Shown piece by piece: positions 5,544-12,588 of a stretch of 40,651 nt of DNA (positions within the stretch are counted from its first letter, which is position 1; the number at the start of each line of letters is the position of its first letter). This DNA is from a virus, in the IMG/VR virus record IMGVR_UViG_3300028840_004707, positions 1-40,651 of that record. One strand, given 5' to 3'. The notes beneath the pieces were generated by a model. That model saw only the letters and a program-made list of their open reading frames with translations. It was not told the origin of the DNA and ran no database searches. Made by a program: the position numbers and the translations under genes.

Positions 5544-7715
5544 TCATTCCGCCAGTCGGACGACGCCGTCCTTGTCGACGTGGCGGTCGGAGTAGATCGT
5601 TCGCCGCCGAGGGGGCGGCTCGGGTTTCTTCGGTTCGTCCAGCTTGGCGACGGTTAGCTCGCGCGGCTTCGGCGGGGGGGCCTGGCGGGCCGTCTCGAGG
5701 CGCTGCTGGACGGCGCGGTGCGCGCCGAAGGGATCCTTGCCGTCGACGGGGCAGGCGCCCTTGACGCCGGCGGCCCACTCGCGGATGAACCGTCGCTGGG
5801 CCTTGCGCGCGGCGCCGACGACATGATTCGCCTCGCCCCACTCGCCGTAGAGGGCCTTGTCGACCTCAGCCACACTGATGCAGCGGCCGTCGCCGGGGTA
5901 GACCAGGATGGTCTGGGGCTCGCCGGGATCCCACAGCACGTCGACGCGCAGGCCGCTATAGATGGCCAGCTCGTCGCTGATGTAGAAGTGGCCGTCCAGC
6001 AGAATGCGGCCCTGGCGGATCTTGACCTGGCGCAGGTCCTGGAGCAGGAAGGCCAGGGTCTGCGGATCGGGGCGGCGCGGCAGAACATCCTTATAATAGG
6101 CAGCCGGGGGTAAGCGCCGGCTGCCGACCGGGTGCCCCTGGTTCCATTCGCGAATCATGGCTCCGAGCCGGTCGACGTACTCGTCGGCCGTCAGCAGCCC
6201 GCCGCGCACCAGTTCGTCGCGCAACTTCTCGGGTTTGCGCGTCGTGCGGTTCGCCGTCCAGCCGGGCAGCAGGTTCTCGTAGCGGCGCGCGAAGGCGCCG
6301 AACAGCGATTCGATGTATTTCGACCAGCTCGAGTAGGGCAGTGTCGTAACGACCAGGACGCCGAGCTGCTCCCAGACCGTGCTGCCCTCGACGTCGGGCG
6401 GCATGAGGGCGGGCGCCCGGCCAGCGGATTGCATCTGGCTCATGTCCAGGGTCGGGCCGTCCAGGCGGCCGGCGGTGAACTCCTTGCCGTTGTCGCGCAT
6501 CCAGTGCGCGGGCAGGCCCCAGTCGAGGATGGCCTGGCGGAGCATGTGGCAGACGGTGGCGGCGGTCGGCTGCGTGCTGAAGCGCCAGCCGACGAAGGCT
6601 CCGCTGGCCACGTCGACCGTGACGGTCCACCAGAGGCGACGGACGCTGCAGCAGTGCTTGCGCAGCTCGCCGCTGCCGCAGGGACAGAGGGCGTTGCGGA
6701 CCTTGCTGGGCCAGCCGGCGCCCCGGCCGTCCGAGACCAGGACCATCGTGTCGGCCAGGCGGTGGTCGCTGGCCCACCAGCCGTTCGCGCCGGCGGCCTC
6801 CAGATCGCGCACGACCTTGGCCTCGTGCTGCTCCTGCCAGGCGCGCGTTCCCTCGCGAGCCATCACCTTGACCTGCGGCGGCACGGCGCGCTCGATGAAG
6901 CGGCGGATCGTGGTCGGGTGCGGCTGCTCGATCCGGTGCGCGCGGCAGTACGGCTCCACGACGCGCTCATAGATTTGGGCCACGCTGTAGCGGCCCTGAT
7001 AGGCATAGGCGTCCAGGATCTGCCGCTGGAGTTCGTCCGGGATCACGCGGGACTCGCCCCGATGGCAGTGCCAGGCGGGCATGAGCCCGGCCCAGCCGTA
7101 GGCTTCGACCGCGGCTTGCCACTTGCGCATCGTGCGGCGGGACACGTCATATTCCTCAGCCACGCGCTCGCGGGCGGCCTGCACCTGGCCGTATTCCGCC
7201 TCGGCCAGCAGTGAGCGCAGGCGACTCACGGCGCGGAAGCGTCGCTCGTACTCCCGGACGTGGGTGTCGAGGCCCATTCGCCGCAGGGCGGGCAGGTCGG
7301 GCAGCCCGTCCGGCGTGATGGGGATGTGCTCGGGCAGATGCGCGGGGCGGTCGAGGGGGCCGGCGTCGAAGAGCGCGAGCTGGCCGGGGGATTGGTCCGG
7401 GCGGACCTGGGGGCGTGCAGCGCTCGTCGCCGAGGTGGTGGAATCCAGGGATTCGGCGTGGTTTGACAAAGGAGGGCTGCAGGGAGATTGTGCCCGGTGG
7501 GGCCCGCCCGGATCGGCGTCATTAGTACGTACAATAGGCTCGGGCTGGCGGCGAGCCTGGACGGCGTCCAGGGGGATCTTGTGGATGGGGCGTCCGTTGC
7601 GGGCCCGCTCGCCTATGCAGAATCTGGGAAGCTCGCCCGTCTTGACCAGGGCCTGAATGCGCCGCCTTGTCACGCCGAGCAGGTCGGCGGCTTCGTCGTA
7701 GGACAGGTAGCGCAT
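5544..7715 (-). CDS. A: MuA-type DDE transposase with SEC-C-like zinc insertion
   Basis: A 723-residue transposase. The N-terminal 30 residues are a MerR-like HTH (MRYLSYDEAADLLGVTRRRIQ). A second HTH lies around 180-200. The RNase H-like core carries D317 (ASDHR), D408 (MRDNGKEF) and E469 (SKYIESLF) as the probable catalytic triad, followed by a Mu-type C-terminal beta-barrel region. Between the first two aspartates lies CPCGSGELRKHCC (344-356), a SEC-C-like zinc motif; spacing D317-D408 is 91 against 67 in MuA. The frame is open upstream to 7928. ATG 7715 is preferred because it overlaps the previous stop (TGATG) and begins the HTH. It catalyses integration and replicative transposition. 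Confidence 0.93.
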   Translation of the reverse strand: MRYLSYDEAADLLGVTRRRIQALVKTGELPRFCIGERARNGRPIHKIPLDAVQARRQPEPIVRTNDADPGGPHRAQSPCSPPLSNHAESLDSTTSATSAARPQVRPDQSPGQLALFDAGPLDRPAHLPEHIPITPDGLPDLPALRRMGLDTHVREYERRFRAVSRLRSLLAEAEYGQVQAARERVAEEYDVSRRTMRKWQAAVEAYGWAGLMPAWHCHRGESRVIPDELQRQILDAYAYQGRYSVAQIYERVVEPYCRAHRIEQPHPTTIRRFIERAVPPQVKVMAREGTRAWQEQHEAKVVRDLEAAGANGWWASDHRLADTMVLVSDGRGAGWPSKVRNALCPCGSGELRKHCCSVRRLWWTVTVDVASGAFVGWRFSTQPTAATVCHMLRQAILDWGLPAHWMRDNGKEFTAGRLDGPTLDMSQMQSAGRAPALMPPDVEGSTVWEQLGVLVVTTLPYSSWSKYIESLFGAFARRYENLLPGWTANRTTRKPEKLRDELVRGGLLTADEYVDRLGAMIREWNQGHPVGSRRLPPAAYYKDVLPRRPDPQTLAFLLQDLRQVKIRQGRILLDGHFYISDELAIYSGLRVDVLWDPGEPQTILVYPGDGRCISVAEVDKALYGEWGEANHVVGAARKAQRRFIREWAAGVKGACPVDGKDPFGAHRAVQQRLETARQAPPPKPRELTVAKLDEPKKPEPPPRRRTIYSDRHVDKDGVVRLAE

Positions 7716-7939
7716 CAGGCGCGCCTCCGGCCGTCGTCGCCCTCGCCGTGGCAGGCGAGGTAAGCATGGACGCTCTCGTGGCGGACGCGGAACTGCCGCA
7801 CGAGGCGGATCGCCTCGAGCTCGCCCCGGCCGATCAGGTTGCGGATGGTCTGGAGCGAGCATCCGATAGCCTTTGCCGCTTCGGACGTGGTGAGCCAGGG
7901 GCCTTCCGGCGCGCCACAGGTGCTGCACAGCTTGTTCAT
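7715..7939 (-). CDS. small helix-turn-helix (excisionase/MerR-type) protein
   Basis: A 74-residue protein. A short CSTCG start is followed by LTTSEAAKAIGCSLQTIRNLIGRGELEAIRLVRQFRVRHESVHAYL, the classical helix_turn_helix_17/excisionase pattern. ATG 7939 overlaps the previous stop (ATGA) and follows GGGAGGAGAAG; it abuts the transposase start by one base. It likely binds DNA near the switch region or phage ends. The longer open frame to 8215 is a shadow of the upstream gene. Confidence 0.7.
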   Translation of the reverse strand: MNKLCSTCGAPEGPWLTTSEAAKAIGCSLQTIRNLIGRGELEAIRLVRQFRVRHESVHAYLACHGEGDDGRRRA

Positions 7940-8172
7940 GCTGCCTTCTCCTCCCGTTCGAGCAGGATCACGTTGGCGGCGTCCAGGATCTCCCGGAGCA
8001 GCCGCTGGCTGATGGGCCGGCCGGTCAGGTCGGCGCGGACGGCCATGCGCACCGCCGCCGGCCCGCTGCCCCGGAGGCGGGCGATGTCGCGGTAGCGGAT
8101 GTCGTAGCGGGCCATGTAGGCGCGGACCGTGGCCGGCGTGATGGGCGCTGGGGGGTTGACAGTTTGGGGCAT
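7936..8172 (-). CDS. first early gene, small Ner/Cro-like DNA-binding candidate
   Basis: A 78-residue protein with an HTH-like middle: TVRAYMARYDIRYRDIARLRGSGPAAVRMAVRAD, then ISQRLLREILDAANVILLE. It is the first gene of the leftward operon and faces the repressor gene, the place held by ner in Mu, which turns down early transcription. It starts at ATG 8172 behind GAGGATACCGGAA, about 30 bp downstream of the expected transcription start. The HTH is degenerate and the Ner role is inferred from position. Confidence 0.6.
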   Translation of the reverse strand: MPQTVNPPAPITPATVRAYMARYDIRYRDIARLRGSGPAAVRMAVRADLTGRPISQRLLREILDAANVILLEREEKAA

Positions 8173-8278
8173 TTCCGGTATCCTCGCTGCCTGTGCTTAA
8201 TCGAACAGCCGCCATGATACAGCCTGACTGGAGTCATGTCAAGCGATCAATTGGTTTTTTTCAAGCGAGGCGGACTGG
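8173..8278. promoter_or_regulatory. divergent repressor/early operator region
   Basis: This is the intergenic region between the Ner-like gene and the CI-like repressor. It holds two direct copies of TCAAGCGA (8239-8246 and 8261-8268, 22 bp apart) and a CATGA...TCATG inverted repeat (8213-8236 region). The first TCAAGCGA overlaps the -35 box of the leftward promoter, so a protein bound there would block early transcription. No convincing rightward promoter for the repressor is visible. Confidence 0.55.
8214..8242 (-). promoter_or_regulatory. early leftward promoter
   Basis: On the minus strand: TTGACA (8242-8237), a 17-bp spacer, and TATCAT (8219-8214). This is close to the sigma-70 consensus with ideal spacing, and points at the transposition operon starting at 8172. 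Confidence 0.8.
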
Positions 8279-8647
8279 ATGAACATCGGGGACCGGTTTC
8301 GTGACTTGATTGAGGCCTTGGGCCTATCGCAGAAGGCACTGGCTGAGGAGTACGGCTGCTCCCCCCAAAACATCAATAACATCCTGAAGGGGCAGGCCGT
8401 CTCGCATGATCTGCAGGTGTTTCTGGCGCATCATTACAGCGTCAACCTGAACTGGCTGCTGACGGGGCGCGGCCCTATGTTTCTAACAGAGCGCCAGGCG
8501 GCGGCCATCGCGGAGGCGCCCGCTACTTATGAGGTAATGAGCGACACACAGTTGCTTCTTGAGTTGGCTCGGCGGCTTGGCGCTCGACCTGTTAATGGCC
8601 CGAAAGGCGAGCCCGGCGCCGCGGAGGGGCCGGAGGATGGGGAGTAG
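8279..8647 (+). CDS. c: CI-like phage repressor (XRE HTH)
   Basis: A 122-residue protein with an XRE-type HTH (LSQKALAEEYGCSPQNINNILKGQAV, about 16-42). It then has the HHYSVNLNWLLTGRGPMF segment (about 61-78), which is characteristic of the CI-repressor N-terminal family found in Mu-like and P2-like phages. The C-terminal 40 residues are charged and low in complexity; no peptidase domain is present, so it cannot be a self-cleaving LexA-type repressor. It is divergent from the early operon and probably holds lysogeny by binding the TCAAGCGA repeats just upstream. The ribosome site is weak (GAGGCGG). The membrane nuclease gene follows 31 bp later and may be co-transcribed in the lysogen. Confidence 0.85.
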   Translation: MNIGDRFRDLIEALGLSQKALAEEYGCSPQNINNILKGQAVSHDLQVFLAHHYSVNLNWLLTGRGPMFLTERQAAAIAEAPATYEVMSDTQLLLELARRLGARPVNGPKGEPGAAEGPEDGE

Positions 8648-8678
8648 GTCGTCTCTCTCGCAAGGAAGGGGACGACGG

Positions 8679-9272
8679 ATGAAGACGCGATGGGCGTTGG
8701 TCGGTCTTGGGCTGGCGTGCTGCCTGGTGCTCGGCGCGTACGGCACCTGGATTGTGCTCGACTCAGCAGCAGAGGCGGCGAAGCGCGCGCGAGCTGACGC
8801 CGCCCAGGCCCAGGCCGAGGCCGCAGCAGCGGCAATGCAGCAGGAAGTTGGGCGAGCCCTCTACGAGGCGGGCGCCGGGATCCAGCAACTCGCTGACGAT
8901 CTCCGGGCGCAAAGCGCCGACCGTGCCGCGCGTGACCGGGCCGAGGCGGACCGCATGGTGCGGGAGGCCGATGCCCGGTTCGAGGTCGCGCTGGAGGGCT
9001 TGCGGAGCACGACCGAGCGGGTTAGGGCGGATCGCTCGCCCTACCGGGTCAGGCGGGTGATTGACGGCGACACGCTTGAAATCGTCGATAACGGTGGGAT
9101 CCGGACACGCGTGCGGCTGCGGCGCATCGACGCGCCCGAGATGGATGAACCGGGCGGGGCCGAAGCGAAGGCGGGCCTGGAGGCCCGCCTGCTCGGGAAG
9201 CGCGTGAAAGTGACTCCCTACGCCCGCGACCGCTACGGGCGCTTGATCGCCGACGTGGAGCCGGCGATGTAG
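8679..9272 (+). CDS. membrane-anchored SNase-like (thermonuclease) protein, short at C-terminus
   Basis: A 197-residue protein. One N-terminal transmembrane anchor (about 6-27) is followed by an alanine-rich coiled-coil (30-115) and a staphylococcal-nuclease fold domain from about 121. Catalytic residues match S. aureus nuclease: IDGDT (128-132), R146, E154 in DAPE, and R188 in YGR. The protein ends right after YGRLIADVEPAM, so the last strand and helices of a full SNase domain are missing. ATG 8679 follows AGGAAGGGG. It lies 31 bp after the repressor gene, so it is likely expressed by the prophage. The nuclease would face the periplasm if the anchor inserts N-in. Superinfection exclusion is a reasonable guess. 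Confidence 0.75.
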   Translation: MKTRWALVGLGLACCLVLGAYGTWIVLDSAAEAAKRARADAAQAQAEAAAAAMQQEVGRALYEAGAGIQQLADDLRAQSADRAARDRAEADRMVREADARFEVALEGLRSTTERVRADRSPYRVRRVIDGDTLEIVDNGGIRTRVRLRRIDAPEMDEPGGAEAKAGLEARLLGKRVKVTPYARDRYGRLIADVEPAM

Positions 9273-9430
9273 GCCTCGATCTTCTCGCGGGCCATCGGGC
9301 TCGGCTTGACCTTGCCGGTCTCCCATCGGTGCACGGAGCCCGGAGAGACGCCCATCTTCATGGCGGCCTGGGGGAGCGTCATGCCCCTCGCCTCGCGAAC
9401 CTGTCTCAACCTCTTTCCAACGTCTTCCAT
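9233..9430 (-). CDS. small XRE-family regulator
   Basis: A 65-residue protein that is nearly only an XRE HTH: VGKRLRQVREARGMTLPQAAMKMGVSPGSVHRWETGKVKPSP. ATG 9430 is preceded by GGGGGA. It converges on and overlaps the end of the nuclease gene by 40 bp, so either one could affect the other by transcriptional interference. It lies 95 bp downstream of the two-gene cargo operon and may be its last member and autoregulator, though a separate promoter cannot be excluded. Confidence 0.7.
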   Translation of the reverse strand: MEDVGKRLRQVREARGMTLPQAAMKMGVSPGSVHRWETGKVKPSPMAREKIEAYIAGSTSAIKRP

Positions 9431-9525
9431 GTCTTTTCCCCCTTCGCTGTGTTGCTCCCTGCACGATCCGGGGCTGGTGCTGCATGCGAGGGAGCGAGCC
9501 CCGCACTAAGTATGGCCGATCTTCC

Positions 9526-10119
9526 TCAGGCGAGGCCGGCCAAGTCGGGGCGCCCTCGATTGATGGCTGCCCCGAAATCAATGCCCGGCAGCTCCACGAT
9601 TTCTACGCCCAATGCGCGCAGGGCCTCCACCTCATCGAGGGCGGGCTGTATGAGTGCCCGTGCCTGCGCCTCGGTGGCGGGGGGATCGCCTGGCAAATCG
9701 ATCTTCTTGATCCAGCCCTTCTGGGGGTGGACCAATTCGAGGAAAGCCATCGGCACGCCATCGGCATAGATATCCCCGAACCGGTAGCCGCGCGCCTTGA
9801 GCTCATGGCGAATATCGTAGGCCTGGGCGCATTCGATCTCGGCATAGGGCGGCCGATACGGTCTCGCGCGCGCATCGGCTGCGGCCTTGATGGCTGCCCG
9901 ATGATCGGCTTGCGCGCGGCCATACTCGCGCCAGGTCGATTCATCTGTGCTCATCGCCGCATGACACCACCGCTCGCTATGCCCGGTCATGTCGAGATGA
10001 ACAATCCGGGGCCGGATGCGCATGATCTCCCGGTGCGCCAGTGAGGCCTCGGCCTCGGCCTGCTGTGCGGCGCGCTCAGGATCATAGGCCGGGACTATCC
10101 TGATGTAGGCCCTGGGCAT
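9526..10119 (-). CDS. unknown cargo protein
   Basis: A 197-residue protein without recognisable family. The N-terminal third is helical and charged (PERAAQQAEAEASLAHREIMRIR). The middle contains YAEIECAQAYDIRHELKARGYRFGDIYADGVPMAFLELVHPQKGWIKKI, which looks like a small alpha/beta module. The C-terminal end is helical. ATG 10119 follows GAGAGGAGGAA and lies 3 bp from the stop of the upstream gene, so the two form an operon. Codon use looks less GC-extreme than in the late genes, fitting acquired cargo. Defence or exclusion roles are possible from the place next to the repressor, not from sequence. Confidence 0.6.
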   Translation of the reverse strand: MPRAYIRIVPAYDPERAAQQAEAEASLAHREIMRIRPRIVHLDMTGHSERWCHAAMSTDESTWREYGRAQADHRAAIKAAADARARPYRPPYAEIECAQAYDIRHELKARGYRFGDIYADGVPMAFLELVHPQKGWIKKIDLPGDPPATEAQARALIQPALDEVEALRALGVEIVELPGIDFGAAINRGRPDLAGLA

Positions 10120-10122
10120 GGA

Positions 10123-10893
10123 TCATTCCTCCTCTCGATCAGTAGCCGCATGGTGGGCTAAGCGCTGCGCGGCCTCGATGATATCGGCCGCTGCGGCCGC
10201 CGTGTACCGTCTGCCCGACACCCACCACGCCTGATACCAAGTATCACCCAGACTGTGGCCCACGACGTACATGTAGTGCCGCCCGCCACCGAGGTCGTAG
10301 CAGATTTCGGTGAGTGCGCCGACCGTGATGGTGCCCACGTATGCTCCCGCGGAGAGGGCATCAGCCGCGTAGTGGATCTCGGCTCCCTGCTCGCGCAGGA
10401 CCATCTCGATATCCGAGTCCTCCAACGCTCCGTACCCGGCCGAGCGGATGCGGCATGCGATGACTGCGTGCCCATCGCGATCCACCCTGAGCTGGTCCAC
10501 CTCGGGAGTGATGGGATCGGAGCATGGGGGTGTAGCATCGAGGCGCTGCCCGCCGGAGCGGGCCTCCCTCTGTGCGCGCAGATTGGCATCGATGCGCGCC
10601 CACGTGGCGGCATCGGCCGCCACCTGCTCTGCGTGAGTGGCATATGGTATGGCCCAGCCTGCGGCTATGATCGCCTGGCGGGCGGAATCGGGTACGCCGC
10701 TCCAGGTGAGTATCTGCACATCGGGGCTGGTGCGCGCGCGGAGCGTGGCCATGTCGCGGATCACATCGCCGAATCCCCAGTAGAGTCTCGCCCCGCCATC
10801 TGGATCGATGCGCCAGTAACAACTGGAGGTGCAGCGGCCCGCATCCTCGGTCCACGTCAGCGTCCCGCCATATGTCGGCTCCTCCGCCATCAT
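10123..10893 (-). CDS. unknown cargo protein, first gene of leftward cargo operon
   Basis: A 256-residue protein of unknown family. Residues 5-80 alternate short strands and helices (YGGTLTWTEDAG, YWRIDPDGGARLYWGFGDV, VQILTWSGVPDSARQAIIAAGW). The C-terminal half holds a second strand-rich part (GGGRHYMYVVGHSLGDTWYQAWWVSGRRYTAAAAADII). The frame is open to 10938, but that ATG would lie at the transcription start of the promoter just upstream. ATG 10893 behind CAGGAGGGAAGG is therefore preferred; a second ATG follows immediately. Pairs with the next gene. Confidence 0.6.
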   Translation of the reverse strand: MMAEEPTYGGTLTWTEDAGRCTSSCYWRIDPDGGARLYWGFGDVIRDMATLRARTSPDVQILTWSGVPDSARQAIIAAGWAIPYATHAEQVAADAATWARIDANLRAQREARSGGQRLDATPPCSDPITPEVDQLRVDRDGHAVIACRIRSAGYGALEDSDIEMVLREQGAEIHYAADALSAGAYVGTITVGALTEICYDLGGGRHYMYVVGHSLGDTWYQAWWVSGRRYTAAAAADIIEAAQRLAHHAATDREEE

Positions 10894-10944
10894 CCTTCCC
10901 TCCTGCTTGAGTTGCCCGTTTGTCCCTCTCCGTTTCATGCCTAT

Positions 10945-10973
10945 ATCTTACCAGATGGCATGGCATCTGTCAA
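10945..10973 (-). promoter_or_regulatory. cargo-operon promoter with operator-like dyad in the spacer
   Basis: On the minus strand: TTGACA (10973-10968), 17 bp, TAAGAT (10950-10945). The spacer contains the dyad AGATG-x-CATG-x-CATCT, so a regulator bound there would block the polymerase. The small XRE protein of the same region is the natural candidate. Confidence 0.72.
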
Positions 10974-10992
10974 GAGGGAATCCGGAGTTTTT

Positions 10993-11022
10993 TTGTGAAC
11001 GCGCAAGATTCTTGCATACTTT
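10993..11022 (+). promoter_or_regulatory. candidate rightward (late-side) promoter
   Basis: TTGTGA (10993-10998), 18 bp, TACTTT (11017-11022). The spacer holds the inverted repeat GCAAG-ATT-CTTGC (11003-11015). It is weaker than the two leftward promoters and might need an activator. Confidence 0.35.
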
Positions 11023-11098
11023 GCGCCGGGAGCAACGGCAGCAAAACACGGCGCATCTGGGCTGTGGTAGGCTCGCACCCATCTATATCGGGTTGTGC

Positions 11099-11133
11099 CC
11101 GGTCAGAACCGGCTCTGAGCCGGTCCGAACCGG
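11099..11133 (+). promoter_or_regulatory. tandem dyads upstream of the late operon
   Basis: Two copies of CCGGT-N4-ACCGG (11099-11112 and 11120-11133), 21 bp apart, i.e. on the same face of the helix. Between and overlapping them lies ACCGGCTC-T-GAGCCGGT (11108-11124), which could also fold as a hairpin. It sits 40 bp before the first late gene and looks like a binding site for a dimeric HTH activator or repressor. Confidence 0.55.
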
Positions 11134-11172
11134 GCCGCGAGACCTGCCACAGATTGGAGGCGCGTTCGCGAC

Positions 11173-11628
11173 ATGGCCGGATCCCGGCAGTCGCTCCTAC
11201 CGCAGGCGCGGGCGCTGTACGCAGCCGGCTCGACCATCGATGAGGTGGCCGAAGCCCTCGGCGTGAGCCCCGGCACGCTGTACCGCTGGAAACGCGGGGA
11301 CGCCGAGACGTCGGCCGATTGGGATGCCCGCCGCGAGACCCGCCGCCGCAAGGATCCCCACGCGCTCATCACGCTGCTGGAGACCCGCCTGATCCAGGTG
11401 GCCGAGAGCCAGGACATGGAGCCCGGCGCCTGGGCCGACGTGCTGCAGAAGGTCTCGAACGTGCTGGAGAAGGTGCGGGCGCGTGTGGGCGACCTCTCCA
11501 CGACCCTTGGCACTCTCCACGAGTTTGCCCTCTGGGCGGCGGAGCAGGCGACCGACGAGGACCTGGCCGTGCTGCGCCGCCTGATCGAGGCGTACCTCTC
11601 CCACCTCAAGCGGAGCCACCTGCCATGA
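11173..11628 (+). CDS. terminase small subunit-like protein (DUF1804-type)
   Basis: A 151-residue protein starting with an HTH (LLPQARALYAAGSTIDEVAEALGVSPGTLYRWKRGDAE, about 8-44) and followed by long helices. An N-terminal HTH with 'TLYRWK' and a following 'DWD-RR' segment is the pattern of the DUF1804/terminase-small-like proteins of Mu-like phages. These recognise phage DNA and recruit the large terminase. It is the first late gene, four genes before the large subunit. ATG 11173 lies about 12 bp from a GGAGG, longer than usual. The family call is by pattern. Confidence 0.65.
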   Translation: MAGSRQSLLPQARALYAAGSTIDEVAEALGVSPGTLYRWKRGDAETSADWDARRETRRRKDPHALITLLETRLIQVAESQDMEPGAWADVLQKVSNVLEKVRARVGDLSTTLGTLHEFALWAAEQATDEDLAVLRRLIEAYLSHLKRSHLP

Positions 11629-11915
11629 TCTGGATCCAGCTCGTGTTCTCGGCCCTGTCCGCCCTGGCGGGCGGATTCATCGGGGGCTGGACGGTCGCCT
11701 ACCGGCTCGGGTCGTGGCGTCAGCGCGTCGAGGATCGCCTGAGCCACGCGGAGCGGCGACTGGAGAAGGGGGACAAACCCATCGAAAGGATGCCCGTCCT
11801 GGCCGCGCGGATCGACGTGCTGATCGAGGAGGTGAAGGGGATCAAGGCGGAGCTGCGGCAAGAGCGGAGCCTATTCGTGACGAAAGAGCTCTGTGATCGG
11901 AGGCATGATGGCTGA
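11625..11915 (+). CDS. small membrane/coiled-coil protein (DUF2730-like)
   Basis: A 96-residue protein. One N-terminal membrane helix (MIWIQLVFSALSALAGGFIGGW) is followed by a charged coiled-coil (about 30-90). Start ATG 11625 overlaps the previous stop (ATGA). Small TM-plus-coil proteins (DUF2730/gp25-like) occupy this place, between the small terminase and later packaging genes, in Mu-like phages. Function is not established; a lysis accessory role is possible. Confidence 0.6.
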   Translation: MIWIQLVFSALSALAGGFIGGWTVAYRLGSWRQRVEDRLSHAERRLEKGDKPIERMPVLAARIDVLIEEVKGIKAELRQERSLFVTKELCDRRHDG

Positions 11916-12147
11916 CAGGGAGGCGGTTGAGAAACTGTTGGTGGAGATTCGGGACCGACGGGAGCAGGCCGAGGCGCAGGCCCGGCACGCGCAGGAGGAC
12001 CTGGTGCGCGAGGCGAGCGGCCTGACGGCCCTGGCGAACGTGGACCCCGGCGTCGTGCGCGCGGCGGCGGACACGTACGCCGGCGCCGTCGAGCGGCTGC
12101 GCGAGCTCGAGCGCTTCGCCCGCGACCTGCGGGCCCTGATCGCATAG
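11908..12147 (+). CDS. small coiled-coil protein, unknown
   Basis: A 79-residue, highly charged helical protein (MADREAVEKLLVEIRDRREQAEAQARHAQ...). Two ATGs (11905, 11908) follow CGGAGG; 11908 has the better spacing. It overlaps the preceding gene by 8 bp. Nothing specific can be said beyond probable coiled-coil. Confidence 0.55.
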   Translation: MADREAVEKLLVEIRDRREQAEAQARHAQEDLVREASGLTALANVDPGVVRAAADTYAGAVERLRELERFARDLRALIA

Positions 12148-12231
12148 CCGGCCCGGCCGGCTGCGGACGTGGGCCATCAGACCGCTGCTTGCGCGGCGGA
12201 TCCGATGGGCAAAAGGCAAGGGAGGATCGAA

Positions 12232-12582
12232 ATGGACGAAGAGACAGGCACGTACATCTGCGACGTCTGCGGCAAGACGTTCGGGACGGCGCAGGGCCTC
12301 AAGGTGCACCAGGCCCGCATGCACGGGCCAAAGCGGACTCGGCGAACGCGACGCGTGGCGCGCCCCGCGCCGACCGGATCCGCCCCGGAACTCCGCGCGG
12401 CCTTCGAGGCGGCGGCCAACGCCCTGGATGAAGCATCCGGGCTGCTGGGGGCCACGTATGACGGGGTTGAGACGATTCTGGCCAAGGTGCACGATCTGCG
12501 CGCGGCCTACATCGGCAAGGCCGTTGACCTGCGCAAGCTGCAGCAGAAGATCGCCGAACTCGACGCCCGACACGAGGAGTGA
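12232..12582 (+). CDS. C2H2 zinc-finger plus coiled-coil protein
   Basis: A 116-residue protein with one textbook C2H2 finger near its start (YICDVCGKTFGTAQGLKVHQ..., C-x2-C-x12-H-x4-H), a basic linker (KRTRRTRRVAR) and a C-terminal helical region (RAAFEAAANALDEASGL..., KAVDLRKLQQKIAELDARHEE). ATG 12232 is chosen for its GGGAGG site. It sits just before the large terminase, the place of Mu gp27-like proteins. A classical C2H2 finger is unusual in phage packaging genes. Confidence 0.65.
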   Translation: MDEETGTYICDVCGKTFGTAQGLKVHQARMHGPKRTRRTRRVARPAPTGSAPELRAAFEAAANALDEASGLLGATYDGVETILAKVHDLRAAYIGKAVDLRKLQQKIAELDARHEE

Positions 12583-12588
12583 GCGCGC

